This document shows, piece by piece, positions 1 through 8,430 of a DNA stretch of 64,000 nucleotides; positions within the stretch are counted from its first letter, which is position 1; each line of letters opens with the position of its first letter. This DNA is from an uncultured Vampirovibrio sp. (GTDB lineage: Bacteria; Cyanobacteriota; Vampirovibrionia; Gastranaerophilales; Gastranaerophilaceae): NCBI GenBank assembly GCA_910577395.1, contig CAJTLG010000004.1:103706-167705 (forward strand), read 5' to 3'. Position numbers and translations under genes: made by a program. The notes beneath the pieces were generated by a model. It saw nothing but the letters and a program-made list of their open reading frames with translations, was not told where the DNA came from and ran no database searches.

Positions 1-1
1 T

Positions 2-1021
2 TTATTCTGTGCCGCAAGCATTGCGGGTGGATATGCTTTAAGGTTTGGCAAAAATCACACAAAAATCGGTAAAAAAATTACTAAAATAATGGAAAAACGT
101 GTAGACAAGCTGAAATCTGAAATTATCCAAGATAAGTTTGCCACTTATGATGAATTAACAAAAATGGCAGACACACTTTTACAAAATGGTGATGATAAAT
201 TCTACCAGAGTATTAAAAATATTGCAAAAAAAGCCGATGATAACGATAGAATTTTTCTCGGTACAGATTTTGTAACCAAAAAGCTTTTTAATAAAATTGA
301 AGTCCGGGTGCAGGATTTAAAGGCCCTGAAAACCGCACCGTTCAGATTTATTAAAGAGCTTGTCTCATATCCGTATAAAATAGTAAGCAGATTGGAAGAG
401 GCAATCAAAAATTCGAGAATAATCAAAAACGGCGGCACACTCCCCGAAAAAACAAAGCCCACCAAGGATACCTACGGAATTTTAAATTTATACAAGCGTT
501 TCCTTGAATTTGAAGAAAAATCCGGCGGTGATGAGGCAAAACTGGCCAAAGATTTTGGCGAATATGTAAATAAAATGATACTAAAGGCCAATAACGAAGT
601 GACATCATCTAAAGGCGATAACTCTAAAATAGCAGTTATGGCGCAAACTTTGGGCACATTGACCGGCATGTGGTTTAATATGAATGATGAATTTAATTCT
701 TCAATCAGAAATGGCAGTACCAAAAAAGAAGCGCAAAAAGACGCAAGAGCAAGGGGTATAAATAAATTTTTCAGAATGACCGTCCAGATAATAATTTCAG
801 GCTCATTAAACGACATATTCAGAAAGCAATATAATAATTCAATAGCTAGCTCTGCCGCCGTGGTGGTTGCAAGCACAATTTTGACGGATATGGCCTCAAG
901 AATTTTATCCGGAATGCCCTCTAAAAAGATGACAAAGGATGAACTTGAGCAATACCAAAAAGACCACAAAGAGGGCTCTATGGCTTGGTATTACAGGATG
1001 ATTGATAAATTAGCTTCGTAA
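2..1021 (+). CDS. Unknown membrane-associated protein, 5' end outside window
   Basis: I do not recognise this protein. The reading frame is open from base 2, so the true start lies left of the window; the ATG at 89 is internal. Visible residues begin with a hydrophobic, small-residue stretch (about 1-15) that looks like a membrane segment, followed by a long lysine-rich, mostly helical region. Near the C-terminus are two more hydrophobic stretches, one with the residues TVQIIISG and one AAVVVASTIL, suggesting membrane association. The stop codon (1019-1021) lies inside the left copy of a 34-bp direct repeat, so the gene ends exactly where the accessory island begins. The style (helical, lysine-rich, no known domain) matches the other orphan proteins of this window. 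No function can be given. Confidence 0.75.
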   Translation, partial: LFCAASIAGGYALRFGKNHTKIGKKITKIMEKRVDKLKSEIIQDKFATYDELTKMADTLLQNGDDKFYQSIKNIAKKADDNDRIFLGTDFVTKKLFNKIEVRVQDLKALKTAPFRFIKELVSYPYKIVSRLEEAIKNSRIIKNGGTLPEKTKPTKDTYGILNLYKRFLEFEEKSGGDEAKLAKDFGEYVNKMILKANNEVTSSKGDNSKIAVMAQTLGTLTGMWFNMNDEFNSSIRNGSTKKEAQKDARARGINKFFRMTVQIIISGSLNDIFRKQYNNSIASSAAVVVASTILTDMASRILSGMPSKKMTKDELEQYQKDHKEGSMAWYYRMIDKLAS

Positions 1022-1051
1022 AATAAGGGCGTAAGCGTTTAAAATCGCGTG
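1018..1051 (+). repeat. 34-bp direct repeat, left copy (island boundary)
   Basis: This 34-bp sequence, starting gtaaaataagggcg and ending aaaatcgcgtg, is identical to bases 7303-7336 in the same orientation. The two copies bracket about 6.25 kb with the three-gene TerB/ATPase/helicase operon. The left copy contains the stop codon of the upstream gene. An attachment-site or recombination duplication is the simplest reading (inference). Confidence 0.85.
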
Positions 1052-1438
1052 TAAAACGACAACTTGTTTGAGTATTTTGAACAGTAAGTTTGATTATTGC
1101 CATGTGGTGCAGGCTGGAAATGAACCAAGATTTTATGATGACATTGAAGATATTAATTTCAATTCATATTTGTATAATCATATTAACTCAGTTTTAATCA
1201 GATTTCAAGGGGCTTTGCCTGTCAATTTGTTGACAATTTTAGGTTTTAAGCAGTTGTTGAATTTGAGGTAAAAATTAATAAAATTCGACCTTGAAAACCC
1301 CTGATTTTTCGTTTAATTTTGTCAACTTGTTTCAATAGATTTAACTGATTATTAAAATTTTAATTAGCTTACTTACAAACTATTATTAATTTATTCCCCT
1401 ATTTGTAGTAGAATTAAACTAACATGGGAGTAGAAATT
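1052..1438. other. Non-coding left end of island
   Basis: About 390 bases of AT-rich sequence lie between the left repeat and the first island gene. A TTG-initiated frame at 1068-1271 (67 codons) has no ribosome binding site and no recognisable domain; it could be a remnant of a gene 3' end. Near the right end, TAGAAT at about 1409-1414 could be a -10 element for the operon. Nothing else is supported. Confidence 0.4.
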
Positions 1439-3592
1439 ATGGGTTTTTTATTTTTTATTATTTCAATAATTATAATTATCAACATGGTCAATAGCGGTAA
1501 AAATGGCCAGAATAATTCTACTCAACACAGCTCCCATCATTCCCCCACTTATGATTCTTATAGCCACAATAGATATAATAAAAATTTTTCATCTAAACTA
1601 AATTTTCATTCTAAAAATGATTCTATTGAATTATTTGGATACACTATTACAAATTCATTATTTTACACCTGTGCTTCTTTATCAAATATGCCTTTTGCAA
1701 TTAATACAAAATCCAATCCAAATTTCAATAATAATCCCGCTGAAAGTTTAAATTACTGGCCTAATTATAACCAAATAAACCAAACACAACAGGGTTATTA
1801 TATAAAATGGTTAGCAGAAGGCAAACCTTATATTGAAGAATTAGGATATGCATATATTTATTATTATGGCTTAGAATACAGAGCTTTAGTAGAAAAGCAG
1901 AGCCAAAAAGAAGTTTTATTTGAAATTGTGGATTTGGTAAAAAATTTCAAAAGACTAAGATATGGATACGATTTAATCGCTTATTTGACTTTATCAATTA
2001 AAAATTTTACATTAGATGAAACAAATAAATTATTAGAATTCTTCAAAAATAATGAACAAGAATATATGTATAATCCTGCATATAATTCAATAATTAAGAA
2101 TTTAACTCCAAATGCGAAATATCAGGCAAAATTCTCTCCCTATCAATTCTTAAATAACAATGAATACAATAACTTGAGCGATAGAAAAAATGAATTACTA
2201 TCTTATTATTTTGATAAATTGATTGAAGGATTGAATCAAGACGAGATATATACAACTAAATCTCAAAATTACTGCTATTATATGGCAATGGGGTATTATA
2301 GAATAACAAATGATGTGAATTATGATGCTATAGTGCCATCAACTAAGCTTAAACGTCTATGGAATCAAGCTCGAAAAATAATAAAAGATGAAATTAAACA
2401 GACTGTTAAAAAATTTGATAGTTCTGCTGAACCTTTGACTGAAATTGAAAAACTTGCGTATTTACCTTCAAAATTAAGAAATAATATAAACTATTCATTT
2501 AATAATTTTGATTTTGGTGATAAATCTATATCTGATATTGGAACAATTGCAAACAAATTAGGATTTAAAATACAAGATAAAACTACTTTAAGGCAATCTT
2601 CTTTGATAGTAGATGCTTGCGAAGCTCTTGGATATAAAATAGAACCGAATGTAAATATTGATAAAAAACCTTATAAAAAAGATGCATTGGTTTCTATCTA
2701 CAAAAGTCAATATCCAGAGAAATTGTCTCCTATTGATTATCAAATAGCCTCATTGTTTACAGATATTGGTTACCAAATCGCATTAGAAGATAACGAATTA
2801 TTACAAGTAGAAATTGCGTATATAGAAAATTACATAAAAAAAGAATTTAGCCTATCACTATCTGAAAGGTATCGTTTGCAGATGCGTGGCGAATTAATTG
2901 TCCATACAAAAGAAATCAATACAAATGAAACTGTTAAAAAGTTAATTAAAATGCTAGATGATAGTGGTAAAGAAACTATTGCAAAATATATAATCTCAGT
3001 GGCAATGGCTGATGGTGTCGTAAAAGATAGTGAATTAAAAATTTTGCAAAAAATATTTAAACAACTTGATTTTTCAGAGGATTATCTAAATTCGACTTTA
3101 ACCGAGCTTATAAATAGTACAGATAATGTTGTGGTAGTTGAAAAAGGAACTACAACAAAGAAACAAGGTTCAAAGATACCTAAAAATGTTGAATCTGATA
3201 AAAAAATAGAATTAAAGTTGGATACTGAAAAATTAGAAAAAATAAAAATCAATACATCTGAAATTCAGAATGTACTACAAGAAATTTTTGCAGATGAACA
3301 AGCTGAGGTATTAAAATCTGAACCTACAGAAACACTTTCTTCTGAGGATGAAGATAAAAAAGAAATTGAAAGTGGCTTACAAGGCATAGTAAATATCATA
3401 ATTGATAAAGAAAATTGGACCCGTAATGAATTACTTAACATCATTCAAAACAAAGGAATTATGCTAAGTAGTGCTATTGATGAAATTAATGAATGGTCAG
3501 AAGAGGAGTATGGGGATTTTCTTGTAGAAGAAGATGATGATGTTTATATAGTAAATGAAGATGTTGTTAATTTAATAAAAAATAAGGAATAA
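1439..3592 (+). CDS. TerB-N / TerB / TerB-C domain protein of a putative defence operon
   Basis: First gene of a three-gene operon. A hydrophobic N-terminal anchor (FLFFIISIIIIINM) is followed by a polar linker. A TerB-N-like domain lies at about residues 60-210 (SLNYWPNYNQIN and YAYIYYYGLEYRAL are typical). A TerB-like helical domain follows at about 410-550 (ISVAMADGVVKDSELK), then an acidic linker and a TerB-C-like domain at the end. An upstream ATG exists at 1424, but GGGAG at 1427-1431 sits 7 nt before the ATG at 1439, so I prefer the latter. TerB-N/TerB-C proteins next to a P-loop ATPase and a superfamily II helicase are a known association in comparative-genomics work on Ter-related systems; a phage-defence or DNA-processing role is inferred. 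Codon use is visibly AT-richer than in the flanking chromosome. Confidence 0.8.
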   Translation: MGFLFFIISIIIIINMVNSGKNGQNNSTQHSSHHSPTYDSYSHNRYNKNFSSKLNFHSKNDSIELFGYTITNSLFYTCASLSNMPFAINTKSNPNFNNNPAESLNYWPNYNQINQTQQGYYIKWLAEGKPYIEELGYAYIYYYGLEYRALVEKQSQKEVLFEIVDLVKNFKRLRYGYDLIAYLTLSIKNFTLDETNKLLEFFKNNEQEYMYNPAYNSIIKNLTPNAKYQAKFSPYQFLNNNEYNNLSDRKNELLSYYFDKLIEGLNQDEIYTTKSQNYCYYMAMGYYRITNDVNYDAIVPSTKLKRLWNQARKIIKDEIKQTVKKFDSSAEPLTEIEKLAYLPSKLRNNINYSFNNFDFGDKSISDIGTIANKLGFKIQDKTTLRQSSLIVDACEALGYKIEPNVNIDKKPYKKDALVSIYKSQYPEKLSPIDYQIASLFTDIGYQIALEDNELLQVEIAYIENYIKKEFSLSLSERYRLQMRGELIVHTKEINTNETVKKLIKMLDDSGKETIAKYIISVAMADGVVKDSELKILQKIFKQLDFSEDYLNSTLTELINSTDNVVVVEKGTTTKKQGSKIPKNVESDKKIELKLDTEKLEKIKINTSEIQNVLQEIFADEQAEVLKSEPTETLSSEDEDKKEIESGLQGIVNIIIDKENWTRNELLNIIQNKGIMLSSAIDEINEWSEEEYGDFLVEEDDDVYIVNEDVVNLIKNKE

Positions 3593-3596
3593 ATTA

Positions 3597-4871
3597 ATGG
3601 AAAAAATAAAAATTAAAGCAAAAGAACAAAATGCAATTATTGAATCATTAAAAGCCGGGATTGTCCCAAGAATTGGTTTGCAGCATATTCAAGTTGGTAG
3701 AGCTGATGAAATTAAAGAAATGATAAAAGATTATGATTTAATTTCTGATGGTGGAGCAAAAGTAAGATTCATTATTGGAGAATATGGTTCCGGAAAAACA
3801 TTTTTCTTAACTTTATCTAAATTAATAGCTCATGAAAAGAATTTAGTTGTTGTTTCGGCTGATATTACAACGGAAAAAGTATTATGTTCTTCTGATGGAA
3901 AATCTCAAAAATTATTTTCTGAATTAATAACAAATATGTCTACTAAAACAAAACCTGATGGAGGAGCTTTAAGGTCTATTATTGAAAGATGGGCATCAAA
4001 AATTTTACAAAATAATGAAAATATTACAGAAGAAGATATTTATAAAGAATTGTTGCCATTAGAAAAATATGTTGCATGTTATGATTTTTCGAAGGTATTA
4101 ACTAACTATATTAATGCATATCAGAATGGTGATGATATAAAAATGTCACAAGCTCTCAGATGGTTAAGAGCGGAGTATTCTACTAAAACTGATGCACGTA
4201 ATGATTTAGGAGTGAGAACTATCATAGATGATAATAATTTCTATGAATACTTGAAATTGTTTGCAGGTTTTGTACGATTGGCAGGATATTCAGGATTGCT
4301 AATTAGTATTGACGAATTAGCAATATTAGCAAGACTTAAATCTAATATTAGAAATAAAAACTTTGAAAGAATTTTAAATATTATCAATGATTCCCTTCAA
4401 GGGACAACTGAATATATTGGTTTTATATTTGGTGGAACACCTGAATTTTTAGAGGATAAATACAAAGGTATGTACAGTTATGGAGCATTGGAAACTCGTC
4501 TTGCTGATAATATTTTTGCAAAAGAAGGAATGAAAGACTTAACTGGGCCGGTTATAAGGCTTGAAAACTTATCACAAGAAGAATTATATATGCTGTTCTT
4601 AAATATTAGAAATGTATTTGCAGAATACGATGAAACTAAACATTTGGTTGCAGAAAATGATATTCAAGTATTTATGCAATGGCTTATGAATAGGTTGGGA
4701 GCTAAATCTTTCCTTTCTCCAAGAGAATCGATAAAAGCATTTATAGGTTTACTAAGTCAATTACAAAATTATCCTGATACAAATATTTCAAATTATCTTT
4801 CTGGAGTGCAAATTCAAGAAGATAAAGAAGCTATTGATGATGAATTAGTATCGCTAACATTAGGAGAATAA
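3597..4871 (+). CDS. BrxD-like P-loop ATP-binding protein (BREX ATPase family)
   Basis: A 424-residue P-loop NTPase resembling the BREX-associated ATP-binding proteins (BrxD, DUF2791). Walker A is GEYGSGKT at residues 61-68 and Walker B is LLISIDE at about 234-240. The N-terminus (IVPRIGLQHIQVGR) resembles the opening of this family, in which the protein senses or loads onto DNA in concert with a helicase. The gene starts 4 nt after the TerB-domain gene, and its TAA overlaps the ATG of the helicase gene by one base (TAATG), so the three genes are probably translated as a unit. No PglX methyltransferase, PglZ phosphatase or BrxL protease is nearby, so this is not a complete BREX locus. Confidence 0.8.
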   Translation: MEKIKIKAKEQNAIIESLKAGIVPRIGLQHIQVGRADEIKEMIKDYDLISDGGAKVRFIIGEYGSGKTFFLTLSKLIAHEKNLVVVSADITTEKVLCSSDGKSQKLFSELITNMSTKTKPDGGALRSIIERWASKILQNNENITEEDIYKELLPLEKYVACYDFSKVLTNYINAYQNGDDIKMSQALRWLRAEYSTKTDARNDLGVRTIIDDNNFYEYLKLFAGFVRLAGYSGLLISIDELAILARLKSNIRNKNFERILNIINDSLQGTTEYIGFIFGGTPEFLEDKYKGMYSYGALETRLADNIFAKEGMKDLTGPVIRLENLSQEELYMLFLNIRNVFAEYDETKHLVAENDIQVFMQWLMNRLGAKSFLSPRESIKAFIGLLSQLQNYPDTNISNYLSGVQIQEDKEAIDDELVSLTLGE

Positions 4872-7006
4872 TGGAACCTTTTTATCTATTAAATAAAAAA
4901 ATACAAAAAGTTATTCATGAAATGAAATGGGGAAACTTTAGACCAATTCAGGATGAAGCTATACTGCATATGATTAATTCTCCGAGTGATATGATAATAT
5001 CGGCTCCAACGGCAAGTGGAAAAACCGAAGCAGCTTTTTTGCCAATTATTTCTCAAATAGCAGATAATGGAAAAGATTCTGTAAAAATATTGTATATTTC
5101 CCCACTAAAAGCTCTTATAAATGATCAATTTTCAAGAATTGAAGCCTTATGCAAACATATAGATTTCCCTATTACCAAATGGCATGGAGATGCCAATCAA
5201 TCAAAAAAAGCTACATTAATTAAAAATCCTACAGGTATTTTACTTATAACTCCTGAATCCATTGAATCGTTATTCCTCAATAAAACAGAGTGTTTAGGTT
5301 TATTATTTAAAAATTTAGAATATATTGTAATTGACGAAATACATAGTTTTATAGGTAATGAAAGAGGAACTCAATTAAAAAGTTTGATTAACAGATTAGA
5401 ACATGCCATTGAAATACATCCTCATAAAATAGCTTTATCTGCGACAATAAGTAATCTTTTGGATATAGCAAAGTGGTTAAACCCGAGCGATCCTGATGCT
5501 GTTAGAATAATTGAAGATACTGATAAATCGAAAGACACTGTTGGCTTAATAAAATGTTATGCAAATATACCTCCTGCAATAGATGTGGATAAAGATGATT
5601 TTTCAGACTTAAAACAAGATTTATTCAAGGTTATAAAACAAGACAAAAATTTAATTTTTGCAAATGCAAAAATGACACTGGAAGAATATTGTGATTCAAT
5701 GCAAAATATTGCACAAGAAAATAATTTTCCAAATAACTTTCATATTCATCATGGTTCATTGGCCAAAAATATAAGAGAGCAATGCGAGGATTTATTAAAG
5801 AAAAATTCAAATATATCAGTTTTTTGTACAAATACCTTAGAACTAGGAATTGATATCGGGAATATTGACCGAGTAATATTTTTAGCACCACCGTTCTCTG
5901 TTGCCTCTATGGTGCAACGACTTGGGCGTTGTGGCAGGAAGGAAAATGCAAGAAAAGAGTTTAGATTTTATATTGAAGAAAATGCTATTAATGATAAAGC
6001 AACATGGCAAGACAAGTTAAGAGTTCAATTGGTTCAAAGCATTGCTATTATTGAACTTATGCTAAAAGGATTTAGTGAACCACTTGATACTGATACATTT
6101 GATTATTCAACTTTTGTTCATCAAATTTTATCATACTTGGGACAAACTGGTGGAGCCAACGCTTCCAAAATATATTCTAATATTGCAGAAATATCTTTTA
6201 ATCATTATTTTTCTAAAGAAGATTTTATAGCAATTTTACAAAAACTTAATTCTGATGAAATTATCTACCAAATGCCTGATAGAACAATAACATTAAGCAA
6301 ACTTGGCGAAAGAATTGTTGAAAGTTATGAGTTTTATGCAGCATTTATGACTCCTAAAGATTGGAAAGTTGTATGTAACGGAAAAGAAATTGGACAGATT
6401 TCCGGAGGAAATCTTTTATTTTTAAAAGAGGGTAGTCATTTTCTATTAGCAGGAAAGCGTTGGGAAATTGTTGAATTTAAAAATAAAATTCAAACTATTA
6501 TTGTAAAAAAAGCATATGGAAAGAAACCTATCAAATTTAATGGGGGTACTCAAAATATGCATAGAGCAATTCATCAAAAAATGTTGGAAATTTATGAAAC
6601 TAATTATGTTCCGAAATATTTGTCTCAGTCATCTATTCCAATTATAGAAGAAGGCTTTAAAAACTATAAAACATATATAAAAGCATCAGATAGCAATATT
6701 CTAACAGTATTAGAAGGAACTCGCATGCAAAATACCATTGGATTATTGCTAAAGTATTGTGGTATGGATATTGAAGATGGCGGAATAGGATATTATTCAA
6801 CTAGTGGTAAGTTAGAGTTAATTAAAACACTAAAATCTATTGATTTTTCTATACTCGATAAAAATTCAGTAATTAATTTAATTGATAAGCCACTTAAGTA
6901 CAAAAAGAAATTTGATCACTTATTGCCTGATGATATTCTTAATAAGGCATATGAACAACAATGTTTAGATTTTTCTGGAGCAAAAGAATTTATTGATGGC
7001 TTATAA
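4871..7006 (+). CDS. DEIH-box superfamily II helicase, Lhr/BrxHI-like
   Basis: A 711-residue DNA/RNA helicase. All core motifs are visible: Q-like FRPIQ (23-27), motif I APTASGKT (45-52), motif Ib TPES, motif II DEIH (155-158), motif III SAT (190-192), motif V NTLELGIDIG (about 321-330) and motif VI QRLGRCGR (349-356). The C-terminal half carries winged-helix-like and Lhr-type accessory regions. It is the last gene of the operon and overlaps the ATPase gene by one base. Helicases of this family accompany BrxD-type ATPases in BREX and related defence loci; unwinding or translocation on foreign DNA is the likely role (inference). Confidence 0.85.
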   Translation: MEPFYLLNKKIQKVIHEMKWGNFRPIQDEAILHMINSPSDMIISAPTASGKTEAAFLPIISQIADNGKDSVKILYISPLKALINDQFSRIEALCKHIDFPITKWHGDANQSKKATLIKNPTGILLITPESIESLFLNKTECLGLLFKNLEYIVIDEIHSFIGNERGTQLKSLINRLEHAIEIHPHKIALSATISNLLDIAKWLNPSDPDAVRIIEDTDKSKDTVGLIKCYANIPPAIDVDKDDFSDLKQDLFKVIKQDKNLIFANAKMTLEEYCDSMQNIAQENNFPNNFHIHHGSLAKNIREQCEDLLKKNSNISVFCTNTLELGIDIGNIDRVIFLAPPFSVASMVQRLGRCGRKENARKEFRFYIEENAINDKATWQDKLRVQLVQSIAIIELMLKGFSEPLDTDTFDYSTFVHQILSYLGQTGGANASKIYSNIAEISFNHYFSKEDFIAILQKLNSDEIIYQMPDRTITLSKLGERIVESYEFYAAFMTPKDWKVVCNGKEIGQISGGNLLFLKEGSHFLLAGKRWEIVEFKNKIQTIIVKKAYGKKPIKFNGGTQNMHRAIHQKMLEIYETNYVPKYLSQSSIPIIEEGFKNYKTYIKASDSNILTVLEGTRMQNTIGLLLKYCGMDIEDGGIGYYSTSGKLELIKTLKSIDFSILDKNSVINLIDKPLKYKKKFDHLLPDDILNKAYEQQCLDFSGAKEFIDGL

Positions 7007-7302
7007 GTAGTTAAAGCGGTTTGAAAACCATTAATGTTTAATGGTTTAATAAAATTTTCAAATGTCCTGTTCCAAAATAATCATTTGAAGCGTACACTTT
7101 AAAACAGGGTCTAAACTTCCGCCATTACTGAATAAAAGCAAAAGTTAATTCTTAGACAACAAATCGACAGTTGAACGACTTTTCATGACTTTTGAAATGA
7201 TTATTTTTCGACACTTCCGACCGCTTGAAACCTAAACAAAAAGCCCTTTTTGGGGCAATAATCTTTTTAACCGTACATAATACTTTTGTCTGTTATAATA
7301 CA
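7007..7302. other. Non-coding right end of island
   Basis: About 300 bases with no convincing gene. The start holds a small inverted repeat (ccattaatgtttaatgg). Bases 7243-7256 form a GCCC/GGGC hairpin that, read on the minus strand, is followed by TTTTTGTTT and could terminate leftward transcription. No recombinase or integrase remnant can be seen. Confidence 0.5.
7291..7299 (+). promoter_or_regulatory. Possible extended -10 promoter
   Basis: TGtTATAAT matches an extended -10 consensus just before the right 34-bp repeat. No coding gene follows on the plus strand; the transcript would run through the repeat into the hairpin at 7372-7387, antisense to the tRNA-Asp terminator. Confidence 0.3.
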
Positions 7303-7336
7303 GTAAAATAAGGGCGTAAGCGTTTAAAATCGCGTG
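7303..7336 (+). repeat. 34-bp direct repeat, right copy (island boundary)
   Basis: Identical over 34 bp to 1018-1051, same orientation; the sequences diverge immediately outside. It sits 62 bp from the 3' end of a tRNA-Asp gene but does not overlap it, so this is not a classical tRNA attachment site. Confidence 0.85.
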
Positions 7337-7365
7337 CGTGCTGAGGGTGAGGAGTACCCGTATAT

Positions 7366-7387
7366 TAAAAAAGCACCCGAAGGTGCT
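7366..7387 (-). terminator. Terminator after tRNA-Asp
   Basis: Read on the minus strand: AGCACC, loop TTCG, GGTGCT, then a T-run. It lies 11 nt past the encoded CCA of the tRNA. Confidence 0.8.
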
Positions 7388-7398
7388 AATTTTAATAA

Positions 7399-7475
7399 TG
7401 GCGGGGACGACGGGTATCGAACCCGCGACCTCATGCGTGACAGGCATGCACTCTAACCAGCTGAGCTACGCCCCC
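7399..7475 (-). tRNA. tRNA-Asp (GTC)
   Basis: A 77-nt gene with GGGGGCG/CGTCCCC acceptor stem, D-arm AGCTCAGCTGGTTAGAGT, anticodon stem CATGC/GCATG with loop CTGTCAC (anticodon GTC), T-arm GCGGGTTCGATACCCGT, discriminator G and an encoded CCA. Transcribed leftwards into a hairpin terminator. Confidence 0.95.
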
Positions 7476-7501
7476 ATACCATTAAATCTATTCAATTTTC
7501 A
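7472..7501 (-). repeat. 30-bp direct repeat, copy 1
   Basis: Starts in the tRNA-Asp acceptor stem and runs into its upstream flank. An identical 30-bp copy lies at 7594-7623, 122 bp away. Confidence 0.85.
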
Positions 7502-7524
7502 TTAATCTTTAATGTTTCTGTGAC

Positions 7525-7597
7525 GTGCCTGCCCCGGCATGCAATTTTCGTATATCGCAGGTTTTACACCTGCTTGGCCAGCTATAGCTTACGCCCC
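7525..7597 (-). pseudogene. Decayed tRNA-like duplicate of tRNA-Asp
   Basis: Read on the minus strand it starts GGGGCGTAAGC and has a D-arm-like segment and a strong GCAGG/CCTGC stem with 7-nt loop at the anticodon position. However, loop position 33 is G instead of U, no canonical T-arm (GTTCGA) can be found, and the acceptor 3' strand does not pair. The upstream 30 bp are identical to those of tRNA-Asp, so this looks like a tandem duplication followed by decay. Confidence 0.5.
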
Positions 7598-7623
7598 ATA
7601 CCATTAAATCTATTCAATTTTCA
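7594..7623 (-). repeat. 30-bp direct repeat, copy 2
   Basis: Identical to 7472-7501, at the 5' edge of the tRNA-like remnant. Confidence 0.85.
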
Positions 7624-7681
7624 ATAAGTTTTCAATAGTTTGCTTTTTTATAATATCAAAACAATAAACTATTGTCTACAA

Positions 7682-7936
7682 TTAATTTGCGTAAACACTT
7701 ACTTGTTTTCTGTCTCTTCTGTGCGGCTCAAACTTAACCACACCGTCAATTAGGGCATACAAAGTATCATCTTTACCTATGCCTACGTTTTTACCGGGGT
7801 GGAACTTTGTTCCTCTTTGTCTAACAAGTATATTACCGGCAAGCACCTGTTCGTTGCCAAATTTTTTGACACCTAATCGCTGTGCTTCCGAATCTCTTCC
7901 GTTCTTTGATGAACCTACACCTTTCTTATGTGCCAT
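7682..7936 (-). CDS. rpmA: 50S ribosomal protein L27
   Basis: An 84-residue L27 of usual length. The N-terminus MAHKKGVGSSKNGRDS and the motif LGVKKFGNEQVLAGNILVRQ are diagnostic; the N-terminal tail reaches the peptidyl transferase centre. There is no cleavable N-terminal extension as in Firmicutes, the mature sequence starting directly at MAHKK. Its ATG overlaps the rplU stop by one base (TAATG), so it is coupled to rplU. Confidence 0.97.
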   Translation of the reverse strand: MAHKKGVGSSKNGRDSEAQRLGVKKFGNEQVLAGNILVRQRGTKFHPGKNVGIGKDDTLYALIDGVVKFEPHRRDRKQVSVYAN

Positions 7937-8289
7937 TATTCTTCTCCTGCTTCAGTTTCTTGTGATTTTTTGCCGGCTTTTGTATTGATTTTATTAATCA
8001 TTACGCGGCTGTATTGTTGTCTGTGGCCTTGTTTTTTTCTGTAGCCTTTTTTTGGGCGCTGTTTGAAAACAATAATCTTTTTTGCTTTGTCATTCTTGAT
8101 TATTGAGCCTTCAATCACGGCGCCTTCCACGTATGGCTGGCCAACTTTGGATTTTTTACCGTTAACAAGCATTACAACCTTGTCAAAAGTAACTTTGTCG
8201 TTTTCATTGGCGTGTAAAAGCTCCATATCAACATATCTGCCTTCTTCGAGCTTATATTGTTTGCCGCCTGTTTCAACTATAGCGTACAT
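7936..8289 (-). CDS. rplU: 50S ribosomal protein L21
   Basis: Large-subunit protein L21, about 117 residues. I start it at MYAIVETGGKQYK, the universal L21 opening, preceded by AGAAAGGAAA; a longer frame to 8358 lacks homology upstream of this methionine. The C-terminal basic part (FKQRPKKGYRKKQGHRQ) is typical; a short acidic tail follows. First gene of an rplU-rpmA operon. The leader at about 8290-8360 may hold the L21 autoregulatory element, but I cannot fold it with confidence. Confidence 0.95.
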   Translation of the reverse strand: MYAIVETGGKQYKLEEGRYVDMELLHANENDKVTFDKVVMLVNGKKSKVGQPYVEGAVIEGSIIKNDKAKKIIVFKQRPKKGYRKKQGHRQQYSRVMINKINTKAGKKSQETEAGEE

Positions 8290-8430
8290 TTTGTCGTTTT
8301 TCCTTTCTAAGGTTTTTAGGGACTGCAGCCATTTTAGCTGGCATTTAGACGCAGCCAACCTGTCTCAACATAAAAAATATACCCCAAGCATATTACGGTG
8401 TCAATCCTTGTTTTTGAAACGTGTGCAATT

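Noticed and set aside
1068..1271. 67-codon frame at the left end of the island
   Set aside because: TTG start, no ribosome binding site, no recognisable sequence; could be a remnant but cannot be supported as a gene.
1439..7006. Complete BREX system
   Set aside because: Only the ATPase and helicase resemble BREX components; no PglX methyltransferase, PglZ, BrxA/B/C or BrxL is present.
7525..7597. A second functional tRNA
   Set aside because: No T-arm, G at loop position 33 and a non-pairing acceptor stem; listed as a remnant instead.
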